This document shows positions 25,020-31,667 of a stretch of 34,630 nucleotides of DNA, one piece after another. Below the pieces are notes generated by a model. The model had not been told where the DNA came from and ran no database searches. It was given only the letters and a program-made list of their open reading frames with translations. Source of the stretch: Candidatus Oceanisphaera merdipullorum (GTDB lineage Bacteria > Pseudomonadota > Gammaproteobacteria > Enterobacterales > Aeromonadaceae); NCBI GenBank assembly GCA_018883865.1, contig JAHLFI010000080.1, forward strand, positions 1 to 34,630. The letters run 5' to 3'. The stretch's first letter is position 1. Each line of letters starts with the position of its first letter. The position numbers and the translations under genes are program-made.

Positions 25020-26822
25020 TTAGGGGGGGCCACCAGCCGCACAAATCCAGTCAACGGCCGTATCTTCGTTTAGATCTAGGTTCGTCCGCATGCCGTGCTT
25101 GGTTCTCAGCTTAATGTACCTAGCCCCGAACTCAGCCATGGCGTAAGGCATCGCTTTACCGAATGCCGTTAAACTTAAAGGCCGCTGGTGTGCCATGCCT
25201 GCCATAAAAGTTAGGTATGCGTGATACAAGAACCGCCTTGGTGCCATCGGGCTAATATTGGCATTGCCCACATATAAGCCATCTGTCTGGGTTGAAGCGA
25301 TCAAGTAAGAGCAAAAATCTACCAGGCTATCAGCCTCCCTTTTGATTTCTAGCGCCTCGGCTGACTTCTGTTGTGCTAAAAGCTGCTCTTTGGCCAGTTC
25401 AGGCACCGCAAAGTGACTCAGTAAATGGCGAATGATCACCGGTAGCTCTTTAGCTATCTTGCTGATCAGCAGGGTATCGCGTTCCGCTTCTGGTACCGCC
25501 TCACTAAAGTTAAAAATTACCCGCCGCCGTGATATACCGCCCGACCGATCACTAAAGGCCATAGGGTTATTGTTCACGGCCAATATGACCGCCGGTATCC
25601 GTATCGAGTAAGGCGGTTTGTGTTTGGGGTCAACCATTACCGAATCGCCGCCTGTAATAGCCTTTAGCCCTGCCCCGTCCCCCATATAGCGCGGCTGATC
25701 TGGCAGTATCGCCAATGAGTAGCCCACCAGCGCCGATCGCTCTCTCGCATTCTCGATCGCGTCGATAGTTGCCGAGGTAGTATTGCTGGCGCCAGCTAAC
25801 ATAGTGCAAACCTCAGCAAACACACTTTTGCCACTCCCACCGGGGCCCGTCACTTCTAAAAACAGTTGCCAGTCGTACCGGTTCGCCAACACCATAAACA
25901 AAGCGGCCAGAATGCGGTCGTTCTTGGCCGTTCCTATTCCCCTAGCTACACGGTTAAGCCACTGATAAAAATTAGGGGCATCTTTCGCTAAACTTTCATC
26001 TGCCACGGCTTCGACATAATCCACATCTAGGGAATGCGTTAGCCAGTCAGTTTTATTGTGATTGCGGAAGGTACGATCTGACATATCAAACACGCCATTA
26101 CGAAAACCAATGAGCGCCCGGCTTGGTGATTCCATTACGGGCACCGATAGCCGCATAGTTTCAATAACGGCCGCAATCGCGCCGGCTGAATAGGACGCCT
26201 CGGCTTCTCGATAGAGTTTGGCCAGTTCACGGCGTAACACTTTGTCTGCTATCGGCTGCCAGTCAGCACCGCTGTATAGAAAGAAGTCATCCGAGGCATC
26301 ATCTAGCGCCAGCTCACCGCTATAACGAGCTAACAGCAAATCGGCCTTTTCACTGGCACCCATCGCCTTTAAATCAGCACCACTGAGCGCCGGCTTTGAG
26401 ATAACACCCGCTTGGTTCATGATTTCCACCAGTTCGCCCATAGGCTGCCCATCTTGGAATATTTCGGCGCCTGGCGCTTGTGTGGCAATAACGCCGATCA
26501 ATTCTCTAATATGGGATGCGGACACCGGGCCCTGTAATTCAAGGTAAACGTATTTCGTCGATTCATTTGCTAGCGCCACTCGCCTTAATGCAGGTGGGTC
26601 GGCTAATAGCTTGCTGCCAACGACTAACGGCGGCTGACTATTCATATCACCATCAATAGCGGCTAAAGGGTCACGGTTCCCTGTGGCTTCCATCAGGACA
26701 GCACTGCTACTGAGATTAAAACGCTCCTCGGCGGCCTTCCACGCATTAGGGCCCACAAATATGGTGACGGTGGCCACACTGCCTAACTCACTTAACTGTG
26801 TTGGCTTCCAACTTGGTTTCAT
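25020..26822 (-). CDS. P4-alpha-type SF3 helicase / origin-binding replication protein
   Basis: This 600-residue protein has a P4-family SF3 helicase core: Walker A TGPGGSGKS (~325-333), Walker B in LAILPDQPR (~370-378), motif C ILAVNNNP (~413-420) and the arginine-finger region GGISRRRVIF. The C-terminal ~100 residues (RRFLYHAYLTFMAGMAHQRP ... RTKHGMRTNLDL) match the winged-helix domain that binds iterons in P4 alpha. The N-terminal third shows no zinc-binding or Toprim-type primase motif, and the protein is shorter than the 777-residue P4 alpha, so host primase or a diverged N-terminal primase is needed. Its ATG overlaps the upstream stop (ATGA). Confidence 0.88.
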   Translation of the reverse strand: MKPSWKPTQLSELGSVATVTIFVGPNAWKAAEERFNLSSSAVLMEATGNRDPLAAIDGDMNSQPPLVVGSKLLADPPALRRVALANESTKYVYLELQGPVSASHIRELIGVIATQAPGAEIFQDGQPMGELVEIMNQAGVISKPALSGADLKAMGASEKADLLLARYSGELALDDASDDFFLYSGADWQPIADKVLRRELAKLYREAEASYSAGAIAAVIETMRLSVPVMESPSRALIGFRNGVFDMSDRTFRNHNKTDWLTHSLDVDYVEAVADESLAKDAPNFYQWLNRVARGIGTAKNDRILAALFMVLANRYDWQLFLEVTGPGGSGKSVFAEVCTMLAGASNTTSATIDAIENARERSALVGYSLAILPDQPRYMGDGAGLKAITGGDSVMVDPKHKPPYSIRIPAVILAVNNNPMAFSDRSGGISRRRVIFNFSEAVPEAERDTLLISKIAKELPVIIRHLLSHFAVPELAKEQLLAQQKSAEALEIKREADSLVDFCSYLIASTQTDGLYVGNANISPMAPRRFLYHAYLTFMAGMAHQRPLSLTAFGKAMPYAMAEFGARYIKLRTKHGMRTNLDLNEDTAVDWICAAGGPP

Positions 26823-27079
26823 GCGCTAGCCTCCTGCGTAATGCCAAACAGGCGCAAAGACTCGGCGCCATTCCAGCTAGTAGCCTGCTTAAGCTCTGGC
26901 GCTGTCCGACAAATGCCGATATTAAAAAGAACGGCTTTAGGTTTGCAGTTTGCGCCAGCAAAAGCGGCTCGGGTTTCATCCATGATCTGGTCTTGGGTCA
27001 GGCTGGTGATAAAAGGGCCGGTCATTAGGTCCGCATTGTCCAGATCAACGGCATGAATAAAAAAGGTGATTTGGTTCAT
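26819..27079 (-). CDS. Hypothetical protein coupled to the replication gene (86 aa)
   Basis: I cannot name this family. The protein starts MNQITFFIHAVDLDNADLMT and looks like a small alpha/beta fold without membrane segments. It has a good RBS (GAGGTGAGC) and is coupled at both ends by ATGA overlaps, with the 58-aa gene upstream and the helicase gene downstream. This tight packing argues for a real gene working with replication. Confidence 0.7.
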   Translation of the reverse strand: MNQITFFIHAVDLDNADLMTGPFITSLTQDQIMDETRAAFAGANCKPKAVLFNIGICRTAPELKQATSWNGAESLRLFGITQEASA

Positions 27080-27252
27080 GAGCTCACCTCCTGCGCCGGG
27101 CTACGGCTCACGAACACCAGAGAGCCAGCGCCGGCAATAGAGCGGGCCTCATGCTCGGTGCCAGCCAGTACGGTAATAAAGCGGATTTTCTGCATAGCGG
27201 CGATCCGCTGCTTGCCTTGGGCAAGGACAAAGGTAAACTTATTGATAGCCAT
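27076..27252 (-). CDS. Hypothetical small protein (58 aa)
   Basis: The protein starts MAINKFTFVLAQGKQRIAAM and is basic at its N-terminal half. I do not recognise it. A longer open frame reaches to 27639 but runs antisense through the ribbon-helix-helix gene, so the ATG at 27252 is preferred. It overlaps the next gene by ATGA and is first in the 58aa-86aa-helicase operon. The operators at 27346-27388 lie upstream of it. Confidence 0.65.
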   Translation of the reverse strand: MAINKFTFVLAQGKQRIAAMQKIRFITVLAGTEHEARSIAGAGSLVFVSRSPAQEVSS

Positions 27253-27283
27253 GTTCGTTACTCTCTTAACGGTTGTGGTTAGA

Positions 27284-27314
27284 AGCCCGGTTAGTGCTCG
27301 AACACTGCCGGGCT
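27284..27314. promoter_or_regulatory. Hairpin in leader of the replication operon
   Basis: AGCCCGG (27284-27290) pairs with CCGGGCT (27308-27314), with an inner AGTG/CACT pair. It sits in the leftward leader, 30 bp before the 58-aa gene, and has no T-tract on that side. It may be an attenuator or RNA-control site. Confidence 0.4.
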
Positions 27315-27345
27315 TTGCTGTTTCTTGAGGTGTTTTACAAGTACA

Positions 27346-27388
27346 ATGGTACTTACCATGTCGGCCATTATGTTTAAGGGTAATTACC
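27346..27388. promoter_or_regulatory. Two palindromic operators GGTAnnTACC
   Basis: ATGGTACTTACCAT (27346-27359) and GGTAATTACC (27379-27388) share the core GGTA-NN-TACC. Their cores start 31 bp apart, about three helical turns, so they face the same side of the DNA. The second ends at the base before the ATG of the ribbon-helix-helix gene and covers its RBS. Both lie between that gene and the divergent replication operon, so they probably bind the encoded protein and control both directions. Confidence 0.7.
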
Positions 27389-27562
27389 ATGTCAACACCA
27401 AAAGAGAAGCGATCACCACAATACCAAATGCGCTTACCTGAAGAATTTAGAGCGCAATTAGAGGAACAAGCCAAAACTGATGGAGATCCCACTCTCGCGG
27501 CTTGGATAAAAAGAGTGCTGCGTAAAGAGCTGCAAGCTAGAGGAGTAGAACCCAAAGGCTGA
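27389..27562 (+). CDS. Arc/Mnt-like ribbon-helix-helix DNA-binding protein (57 aa)
   Basis: The product runs MSTPKEKRSPQYQMRLPEEF, then RAQLEEQAKTDG, and ends LQARGVEPKG. The QYQMRLPEEFRAQLEEQA segment is the typical beta strand plus helix A of Arc-type ribbon-helix-helix repressors, with alternating Gln/Gln/Arg residues for base contact. It is the only plus-strand gene in the element, divergent from the replication operon, and has operators directly ahead of it (AAGGG as RBS lies within the second operator). I infer an autoregulated repressor of replication. P4 and related elements use other types of regulators at this place. Confidence 0.78.
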   Translation: MSTPKEKRSPQYQMRLPEEFRAQLEEQAKTDGDPTLAAWIKRVLRKELQARGVEPKG

Positions 27563-27659
27563 TGGTCTCCGCCAGCCATTACCCTGTTTTCAGGCAAGCC
27601 GATCCCCTGAGCATGTCGCCCATGAATAAAATATGTCATTGGTTGGTATCTCTGAGGGG

Positions 27660-28118
27660 TTAAGCCGTTAAGCCGGTGACTGGTGGATATGGCGCAATAA
27701 GCCGGGCAACTTCCGCCAGTTCTAATACTGGCGCTTTGCGTTTCTGGCGCATCTGACTAATTAACCCCGCCAACCGCTCGGCATCGTGGCGATTGGCCAC
27801 ACGGTAACGGTAATGGCTGCCTATGCCGTCAGAATTTCCCACCGCTTCACGGTTAAGCCTGATATTTAGGGTGCGCTCTGCCTTGCTGGCATAGTTCCGA
27901 CCGGAAGACAGGCGGCAATGCCTGAGAATATCGCCTTCTGTCACGCCGTTAGGCCATGACAAAAGCAGCAAGTAGGCTCGTTCGGTTTTAGTGGCTGGCT
28001 TATAGCCGATTGGCTGGCGCTGGTGGTAGGTGCTACACTCGGTAGCGTTATTGTTGTGCTGTGTCATTTGAGGGGCTTGAACCTGTGCCGGGTTCAAGCC
28101 CTTTTTGTTTGCTGTCAT
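27660..28118 (-). CDS. Winged-helix-like protein downstream of alpA (152 aa)
   Basis: I do not recognise a named family. After a polar, Gln/Asn-rich N-terminus the region around TERAYLLLLSWPNGVTEGDI and ILRHCRLSSGRNYASKAERT reads like a helix-turn-helix with a wing (IGSHYRYRVANRHDAERLAGLI). A basic segment (QMRQKRKAP) and a hydrophobic end follow. ATG 28118 with GGGGG eight bases upstream is the likely start; an earlier start would lie inside alpA. It probably binds DNA and is in one operon with alpA (16-bp gap). Confidence 0.65.
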   Translation of the reverse strand: MTANKKGLNPAQVQAPQMTQHNNNATECSTYHQRQPIGYKPATKTERAYLLLLSWPNGVTEGDILRHCRLSSGRNYASKAERTLNIRLNREAVGNSDGIGSHYRYRVANRHDAERLAGLISQMRQKRKAPVLELAEVARLIAPYPPVTGLTA

Positions 28119-28134
28119 GCTGTGAACCCCCGCC

Positions 28135-28383
28135 TTAAACTGACTGCGTGCCGCTTTGCCCATCGAGCCAAGTATCAAGATCGGCTTTCATATAAATAGC
28201 CTTATTGCCGCAACGGTGATATTTCAGACTATAGCGGCCAGAGCTGGCCCAGTTAGCTAAGGTTCTTTCGGCCAACCCTAAATAAGCGGCGGCCTCTTTG
28301 CGGGTAAAGCGTGGGTTAGCGTCCAGTTCGGCGGCCAAGCGGTGGTTAAATATTGGTTGCTGGTGGCGCATGGTGACTTGCAT
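28135..28383 (-). CDS. AlpA-type / excisionase-like HTH regulator
   Basis: This 82-residue protein has a MerR/HTH_17-like helix-turn-helix: RFTRKEAAAYLGLAERTLAN with WASSGRYSLKYHRCGNKAIY and then KADLDTWL. Proteins of this type (AlpA, excisionases) switch on satellite and prophage excision or expression. The ATG at 28383 has AGGGG seven bases ahead, located in one arm of an inverted repeat (28386-28418). It lies just left of the integrase operon. Confidence 0.82.
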   Translation of the reverse strand: MQVTMRHQQPIFNHRLAAELDANPRFTRKEAAAYLGLAERTLANWASSGRYSLKYHRCGNKAIYMKADLDTWLDGQSGTQSV

Positions 28384-28385
28384 GT

Positions 28386-28418
28386 AATACCCCTGTCATT
28401 CAGTGAATACGGGGTATT
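28386..28418 (-). promoter_or_regulatory. Inverted repeat covering the alpA ribosome binding site
   Basis: AATACCCC (28386-28393) and GGGGTATT (28411-28418) are perfect 8-bp complements 17 bases apart. In the alpA mRNA the RBS GGGG is in one arm, so a hairpin would hide it. As DNA the pair could also be an operator. Confidence 0.6.
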
Positions 28419-28495
28419 TTCAGGGGGAAGGCTTGGGGATTCTATCGATAACAAAAAGAAGATTTTTATATGCAATCTCGTCTTTATTAAAATCT

Positions 28496-28523
28496 ATGTA
28501 AATTCAAAAATTTGAAATTACAT
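28496..28523. promoter_or_regulatory. 28-bp near-perfect AT-rich palindrome
   Basis: ATGTAA-a-TTCAAA-aa-TTTGAA-a-TTACAT: both 6-bp half-site pairs are perfect and the only breaks are the single bases between them and the centre. It lies between the integrase/DUF6387 genes and alpA, upstream of alpA, and may be an operator for either, or a weak terminator for the integrase operon. Confidence 0.65.
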
Positions 28524-28538
28524 ATAAATCTAGTTGCT

Positions 28539-29444
28539 TCATTTTATATACAGCGCCATGTTATCTGACATTTTTCGATCATATTGCTCTGGATTATTAT
28601 CAAGATAGGTTTTAAATGCCCTTTCGTGACCATTATCTCTAATAGTTTTAATTCCGCGCCGCAATGTCTGCATAACACTACTGCGTAGGGAGTCAGGAAA
28701 AAGAGTTCTCTCAAGTAATGCCTGAGTAATTTTTGCCCCCTCTAAGAGCTCCCATATCATCAAATCCATTGCAGGTATCAGACAATCACTCATGATCTTA
28801 GGCAAAGTGCTTTCACCAACTCTTGGCTTTTCAAAGACCGGCTCGGGAATGCTCAATTGTTTACGCCACTTGGGCAGCAAATTTTTTAAATTAGCTAGAA
28901 TCTCTTCATCAGTGGATTCATCTAGCAAAATAGTCGCAATAACATCACAGGCTGTATCGTCTTCATTTACGGGTATCGATACGCTAGAAAGTATAAAATC
29001 AGAACGAATAAGTAAATCATCATAGCGATCTATAGACCCCTGCTCGAGAAAAGAAGATGGATCGGCTTTATAAATTCCATTCCTCCTTGCTTGGGCATCC
29101 ATCATCCATAGTTCCGCATAATACAGAGGCATTATACTGTCACTTTGGTTTAGCCGTGGTCTATCGCCATTTTGCGTCTTATCTTCATGGGGAATGTGGT
29201 AGCCGATACCGCCTTTGATAACAACCTCTCCTGATAGTATTTCATCTATGTAGTCCCCACATTCAGCACCGCCATCGTCATCAACGCCGTAAAGCTCCAG
29301 CATTAAAAGCGTAAACTTTCGGATTTCCATCTGCTCTAAAAATTCTCGTCCTGTCAAATCTAACAACGCTTGGTATTTCTCTAATTGAAACCATGGAGGG
29401 AGCAGTTCGGGACTGTTGATTCGCTTGGTCATCTGGGTATCCAT
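28539..29444 (-). CDS. DUF6387-like protein encoded beside the integrase (301 aa)
   Basis: The protein starts MDTQMTKRINSPELLPPWFQ and continues LEKYQALLDLTG. This N-terminus resembles the DUF6387 family of unknown function, commonly found directly downstream of integrases in proteobacterial islands. The rest is acidic and mostly helical, with no membrane segment or catalytic motif I can identify. It starts two bases after the integrase stop, so the two are co-transcribed. The family assignment is from memory and not certain. Confidence 0.6.
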   Translation of the reverse strand: MDTQMTKRINSPELLPPWFQLEKYQALLDLTGREFLEQMEIRKFTLLMLELYGVDDDGGAECGDYIDEILSGEVVIKGGIGYHIPHEDKTQNGDRPRLNQSDSIMPLYYAELWMMDAQARRNGIYKADPSSFLEQGSIDRYDDLLIRSDFILSSVSIPVNEDDTACDVIATILLDESTDEEILANLKNLLPKWRKQLSIPEPVFEKPRVGESTLPKIMSDCLIPAMDLMIWELLEGAKITQALLERTLFPDSLRSSVMQTLRRGIKTIRDNGHERAFKTYLDNNPEQYDRKMSDNMALYIK

Positions 29445-29446
29445 TA

Positions 29447-30835
29447 TTATTTATTATGATCGCTGGCGGTATCGCCGTTAATTTTGGCAGCTAACTCAAA
29501 CAACAGGCGGCGTTTACTATCCTCGTCTAAATCGCTAACCAATGCCGCCAACTGCCCATCAATCGCACTTTCTGGCCTAGCTATAAGGCCCGCATGTTCT
29601 AAAATAGCCCGCTCTATCCGCTCGGCTGGTTCTCTTAACTCGTCAGCACTAAAAGACAAATAACCCTCGGTCACATCGTCGCGCTTGCTCTTATGGTTCA
29701 TTAGCCGCTTTAGAATATAAGTCCCCACGCCTGCCAGCTCTGCAACACTGCCAAAGGTACGGCGGGCATCGTGGCAATTAAAAGCAATGGGGGCTAAGCC
29801 GTGTGGGTTAGGAACAGGCACAGTCTGGACGCTTATCCGGCTTATGGTTTTTCTCGGTTCTTGAATGGGCTTGGTATTGTTAGAGTTCGGGAACACATAG
29901 GCGCTAGTTATGCCACACACATTCCACCGGCGGCGAAAAAGCGTTAACAGGCTATCTGTGATCGGCAGTTCCAACGGGTCGCCGTTTTTGGTTTCCTCTA
30001 TCCAAAAATACCGCCCCCCAAGGCTTACCCGGTCCCACGTTAGGCCGAACACTTCGGAACGCCGCAAGCCAGTAAACACCGCAAGATCTAAAGCGTCACA
30101 AATAGCCGCCCTCGTATCTTCTCTATTCGCCATTGCCTCACTGCGCACCTGCTCAACGGCGGCCAGCCAGCGACCTAGATCATGGTTTCTTATTCGGCTG
30201 GTTTTACGGGATACGTTGTTCCATTGCCGTTTGGTTGATAACACCATGGTCGGCGGGTCTGGTAGTAGGGTTCTGCCCTCTTCGTCGCGGTAGTGGTCAT
30301 GGGCAAAGCGATAAACAGCCCGTAAAGAGCGCCCCCATAGATCCGCCTGCGCTTTACTTGGCTTGCGCATATTTACGGCTTGGCCGTCTTGGTTGGTCCA
30401 GCTTATGCGGCCCTCGCTTATTGCTTGGTGCCGTTGCTGTACTCGCTCCCGTGTAATGTTGCGCAAGGGCTGGCGCATCCACTCTTGGGAATAATTACCA
30501 AGGGCTGACCTATATTGGTTGCCGGTAGTGGCTTTAATGCGATCCCCTCGGCTGGCTATGTATTCCTCTAATGCGCTGGACAAGGTGATATTGGCTTGAT
30601 TTTGGTTGCGCCGCTCTTGGTTAGGGTGCTGACCTTGCGCCATTTGGGTGCGCACTTCGGCTGCTTTATCTCTCGCCATGATGGGGGATAGGTCGGGGAA
30701 CGGGCCAAGAGTCACTGTAATATCTTTACCCTTAACCTTGCGGCGTAACCGGTAGAACTTATCGCCGGTTGGCATCACTTCAACAAACAGCCCTTTGGTT
30801 TGCGGATCAGGGTATCGGGTGCGCTTATCAGGCAC
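29447..30835 (-). CDS. int: Tyrosine recombinase (P4-like integrase), native 5' end frameshifted
   Basis: The catalytic domain is complete: Arg in FTGLRRSEVFGLTW, Lys in EETKNGDP, HDARRTF, and the nucleophile Tyr in EGYLSF after LMNHKSKRDD. The N-terminal arm-binding domain (DUF4102 type) begins PDKRTRYPDPQTKGLFVEVM. The only in-frame start available is GTG 30835, at V-P-D-K. The normal beginning of such proteins, FTKAGIK-A-LPVPDKR, is present upstream but in another frame (see 30840-30882). It is the rightmost gene, ~230 bp from attR, and reads inward. It may be inactive, or start at the GTG, or be a sequencing error. Confidence 0.88.
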   Translation of the reverse strand: MPDKRTRYPDPQTKGLFVEVMPTGDKFYRLRRKVKGKDITVTLGPFPDLSPIMARDKAAEVRTQMAQGQHPNQERRNQNQANITLSSALEEYIASRGDRIKATTGNQYRSALGNYSQEWMRQPLRNITRERVQQRHQAISEGRISWTNQDGQAVNMRKPSKAQADLWGRSLRAVYRFAHDHYRDEEGRTLLPDPPTMVLSTKRQWNNVSRKTSRIRNHDLGRWLAAVEQVRSEAMANREDTRAAICDALDLAVFTGLRRSEVFGLTWDRVSLGGRYFWIEETKNGDPLELPITDSLLTLFRRRWNVCGITSAYVFPNSNNTKPIQEPRKTISRISVQTVPVPNPHGLAPIAFNCHDARRTFGSVAELAGVGTYILKRLMNHKSKRDDVTEGYLSFSADELREPAERIERAILEHAGLIARPESAIDGQLAALVSDLDEDSKRRLLFELAAKINGDTASDHNK

Positions 30836-30839
30836 GGGT

Positions 30840-30882
30840 AGGCTTTTATACCCGCTTTGGTGAACTCAAAAGGTACTTTCAT
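30840..30882 (-). pseudogene. Displaced 5' end of int (one-base frameshift)
   Basis: From ATG 30882 the frame reads MKVPFEFTKAGIKA and then goes out of frame (YPCLISAP). If one C were added to GCC-TACCC, making GCC-CTA-CCC, the sequence would read MKVPFEFTKAGIKALPVPDKRT and run straight into the integrase. This is the expected start of the family. The ATG has a TGTGCCGCT arm-type repeat three bases upstream and no strong RBS. Confidence 0.75.
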
Positions 30883-30884
30883 AT

Positions 30885-30955
30885 TGTGCCGCTTACCCCG
30901 TTTCTGTGCCGCCTATGTGCCGCTTTAAAAAGTCCTGTGCCGCTATTGTGCCGCT
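30885..30955. repeat. Right integrase arm-type repeats (TGTGCCGCT x5)
   Basis: Copies begin at 30885, 30905, 30916, 30936 and 30947 (nine bases each; one ends in C). Start-to-start spacing is 20, 11, 20, 11. They cover the int promoter region. The middle pair lies in a 26-bp segment identical to one beside attL. Confidence 0.75.
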
Positions 30956-31064
30956 TTTTGGGAGTTATTCGGGCTAATGCTGGCGCTCGCTAGGTAACTA
31001 TAAGGACATGATATATATAGAGTTAGTGAGCATCAAGGAGCAACGGGTAATATATAAGCGGGTA

Positions 31065-31154
31065 ACTCATAATCGTTAGGTCCCCAGTTCAAGTCTGGGA
31101 GGGGCCACCATATACAGTAAGGGTTAGCAGGTTAATATCTGCTAACCCTTTTTT
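31065..31154 (+). repeat. attR: 90-bp direct repeat with partial tRNA-Ile2 copy
   Basis: The copy starts in the anticodon arm (ACTCATAATC) and includes the T-arm, acceptor 3' strand, CCA and the whole terminator hairpin. It is 88/90 identical to attL. It cannot make a tRNA because the 5' 31 bases are missing. Confidence 0.93.
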
Positions 31155-31168
31155 GTTGCCTGCGATTC

Positions 31169-31192
31169 TGGGGCAAGTAATGGGTCAAGTAA
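31169..31192 (+). repeat. Tandem 12-bp repeats just outside attR
   Basis: TGGGGCAAGTAA (31169-31180) is directly followed by TGGGTCAAGTAA (31181-31192), 11/12 identical. Their place after an att core mirrors the TGTGCCGCT pair after attL, so they may be arm sites of another, now lost integrase. Confidence 0.55.
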
Positions 31193-31369
31193 GCGCGCAG
31201 CTGTTTGACTCCCTTCGGCCAAAATAAATACTTTTACCTCTACCGCTCTTTTCTAGCGTTTTTCAAAATTTTCACGAGATAACGCGGAAAATCGTCATTT
31301 ATCCAAGCCACTCCTGTACGGAACCTCGATATTCTTGAACTCCAGTTAATAGAACGAGGCGCAAAATTT

Positions 31370-31560
31370 ATGAAAGAAACATATGATCGGATCATTACCA
31401 TCAACGAGATGTGTGACTTGGTAGATAGTGTCCCGAAAATGCTGTGGGATGGAGTAAAAAAAGGACTTTTCCACAGCTCATACGTTACAAGGGGCGAGCT
31501 ATTGGCTGGCGTTGTATAAAAAGCGGGCAGAGTTTGCTCTCGACAGCACCAGCCCATACA
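31370..31560 (+). pseudogene. AlpA-like regulator remnant, frameshifted
   Basis: From ATG 31370 the frame reads RIITINEMCDLVDSVPKML and then WDGVKKGLFHSSYVTRG, ending at TAA 31517-31519 (49 aa). It resembles an AlpA-type helix-turn-helix. Past the AAGGGGCG run the expected continuation RAIGWR is in the next frame, consistent with loss of one base. Only ~150 bp of the gene remain recognisable. The ~215 bp before it and the ~150 bp after it hold no gene I can see. Confidence 0.45.
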
Positions 31561-31667
31561 TCCAGCTCACTACGGCATTGCTTCCTAAATAAGGGAACTA
31601 TCTGGCGCACCCGAGATCCGAGTCTTCAATCGGCGGATCTTTCCAGGCGCAGACTCGCTATCTCATG

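Larger units (their letters stand above)
21497..31154. mobile_element. Integrated satellite-like element with P4-type replication module and a lone HK97 capsid gene (~9.6 kb)
   Basis: The element lies between two 90-bp near-identical repeats derived from tRNA-Ile2 and its terminator, 9568 bp apart. Within it are a tyrosine integrase at the right end, an AlpA-type regulator, a P4-alpha-like helicase with iterons, and a major capsid protein gene at the left end. Except for one ribbon-helix-helix gene, all genes read leftward. No portal, terminase, protease, tail, lysis or repressor gene of a full phage is visible. Size and content fit a phage satellite. The named families do not fit cleanly: P4-like satellites lack a capsid gene of their own, and capsid-forming PICIs carry a full head set. 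A shrunken prophage is the main alternative. Confidence 0.85.

Noticed and set aside
27253-27639. Long upstream extension of the 58-aa gene
   Set aside because: It is antisense to the better supported ribbon-helix-helix gene and passes through its operators.
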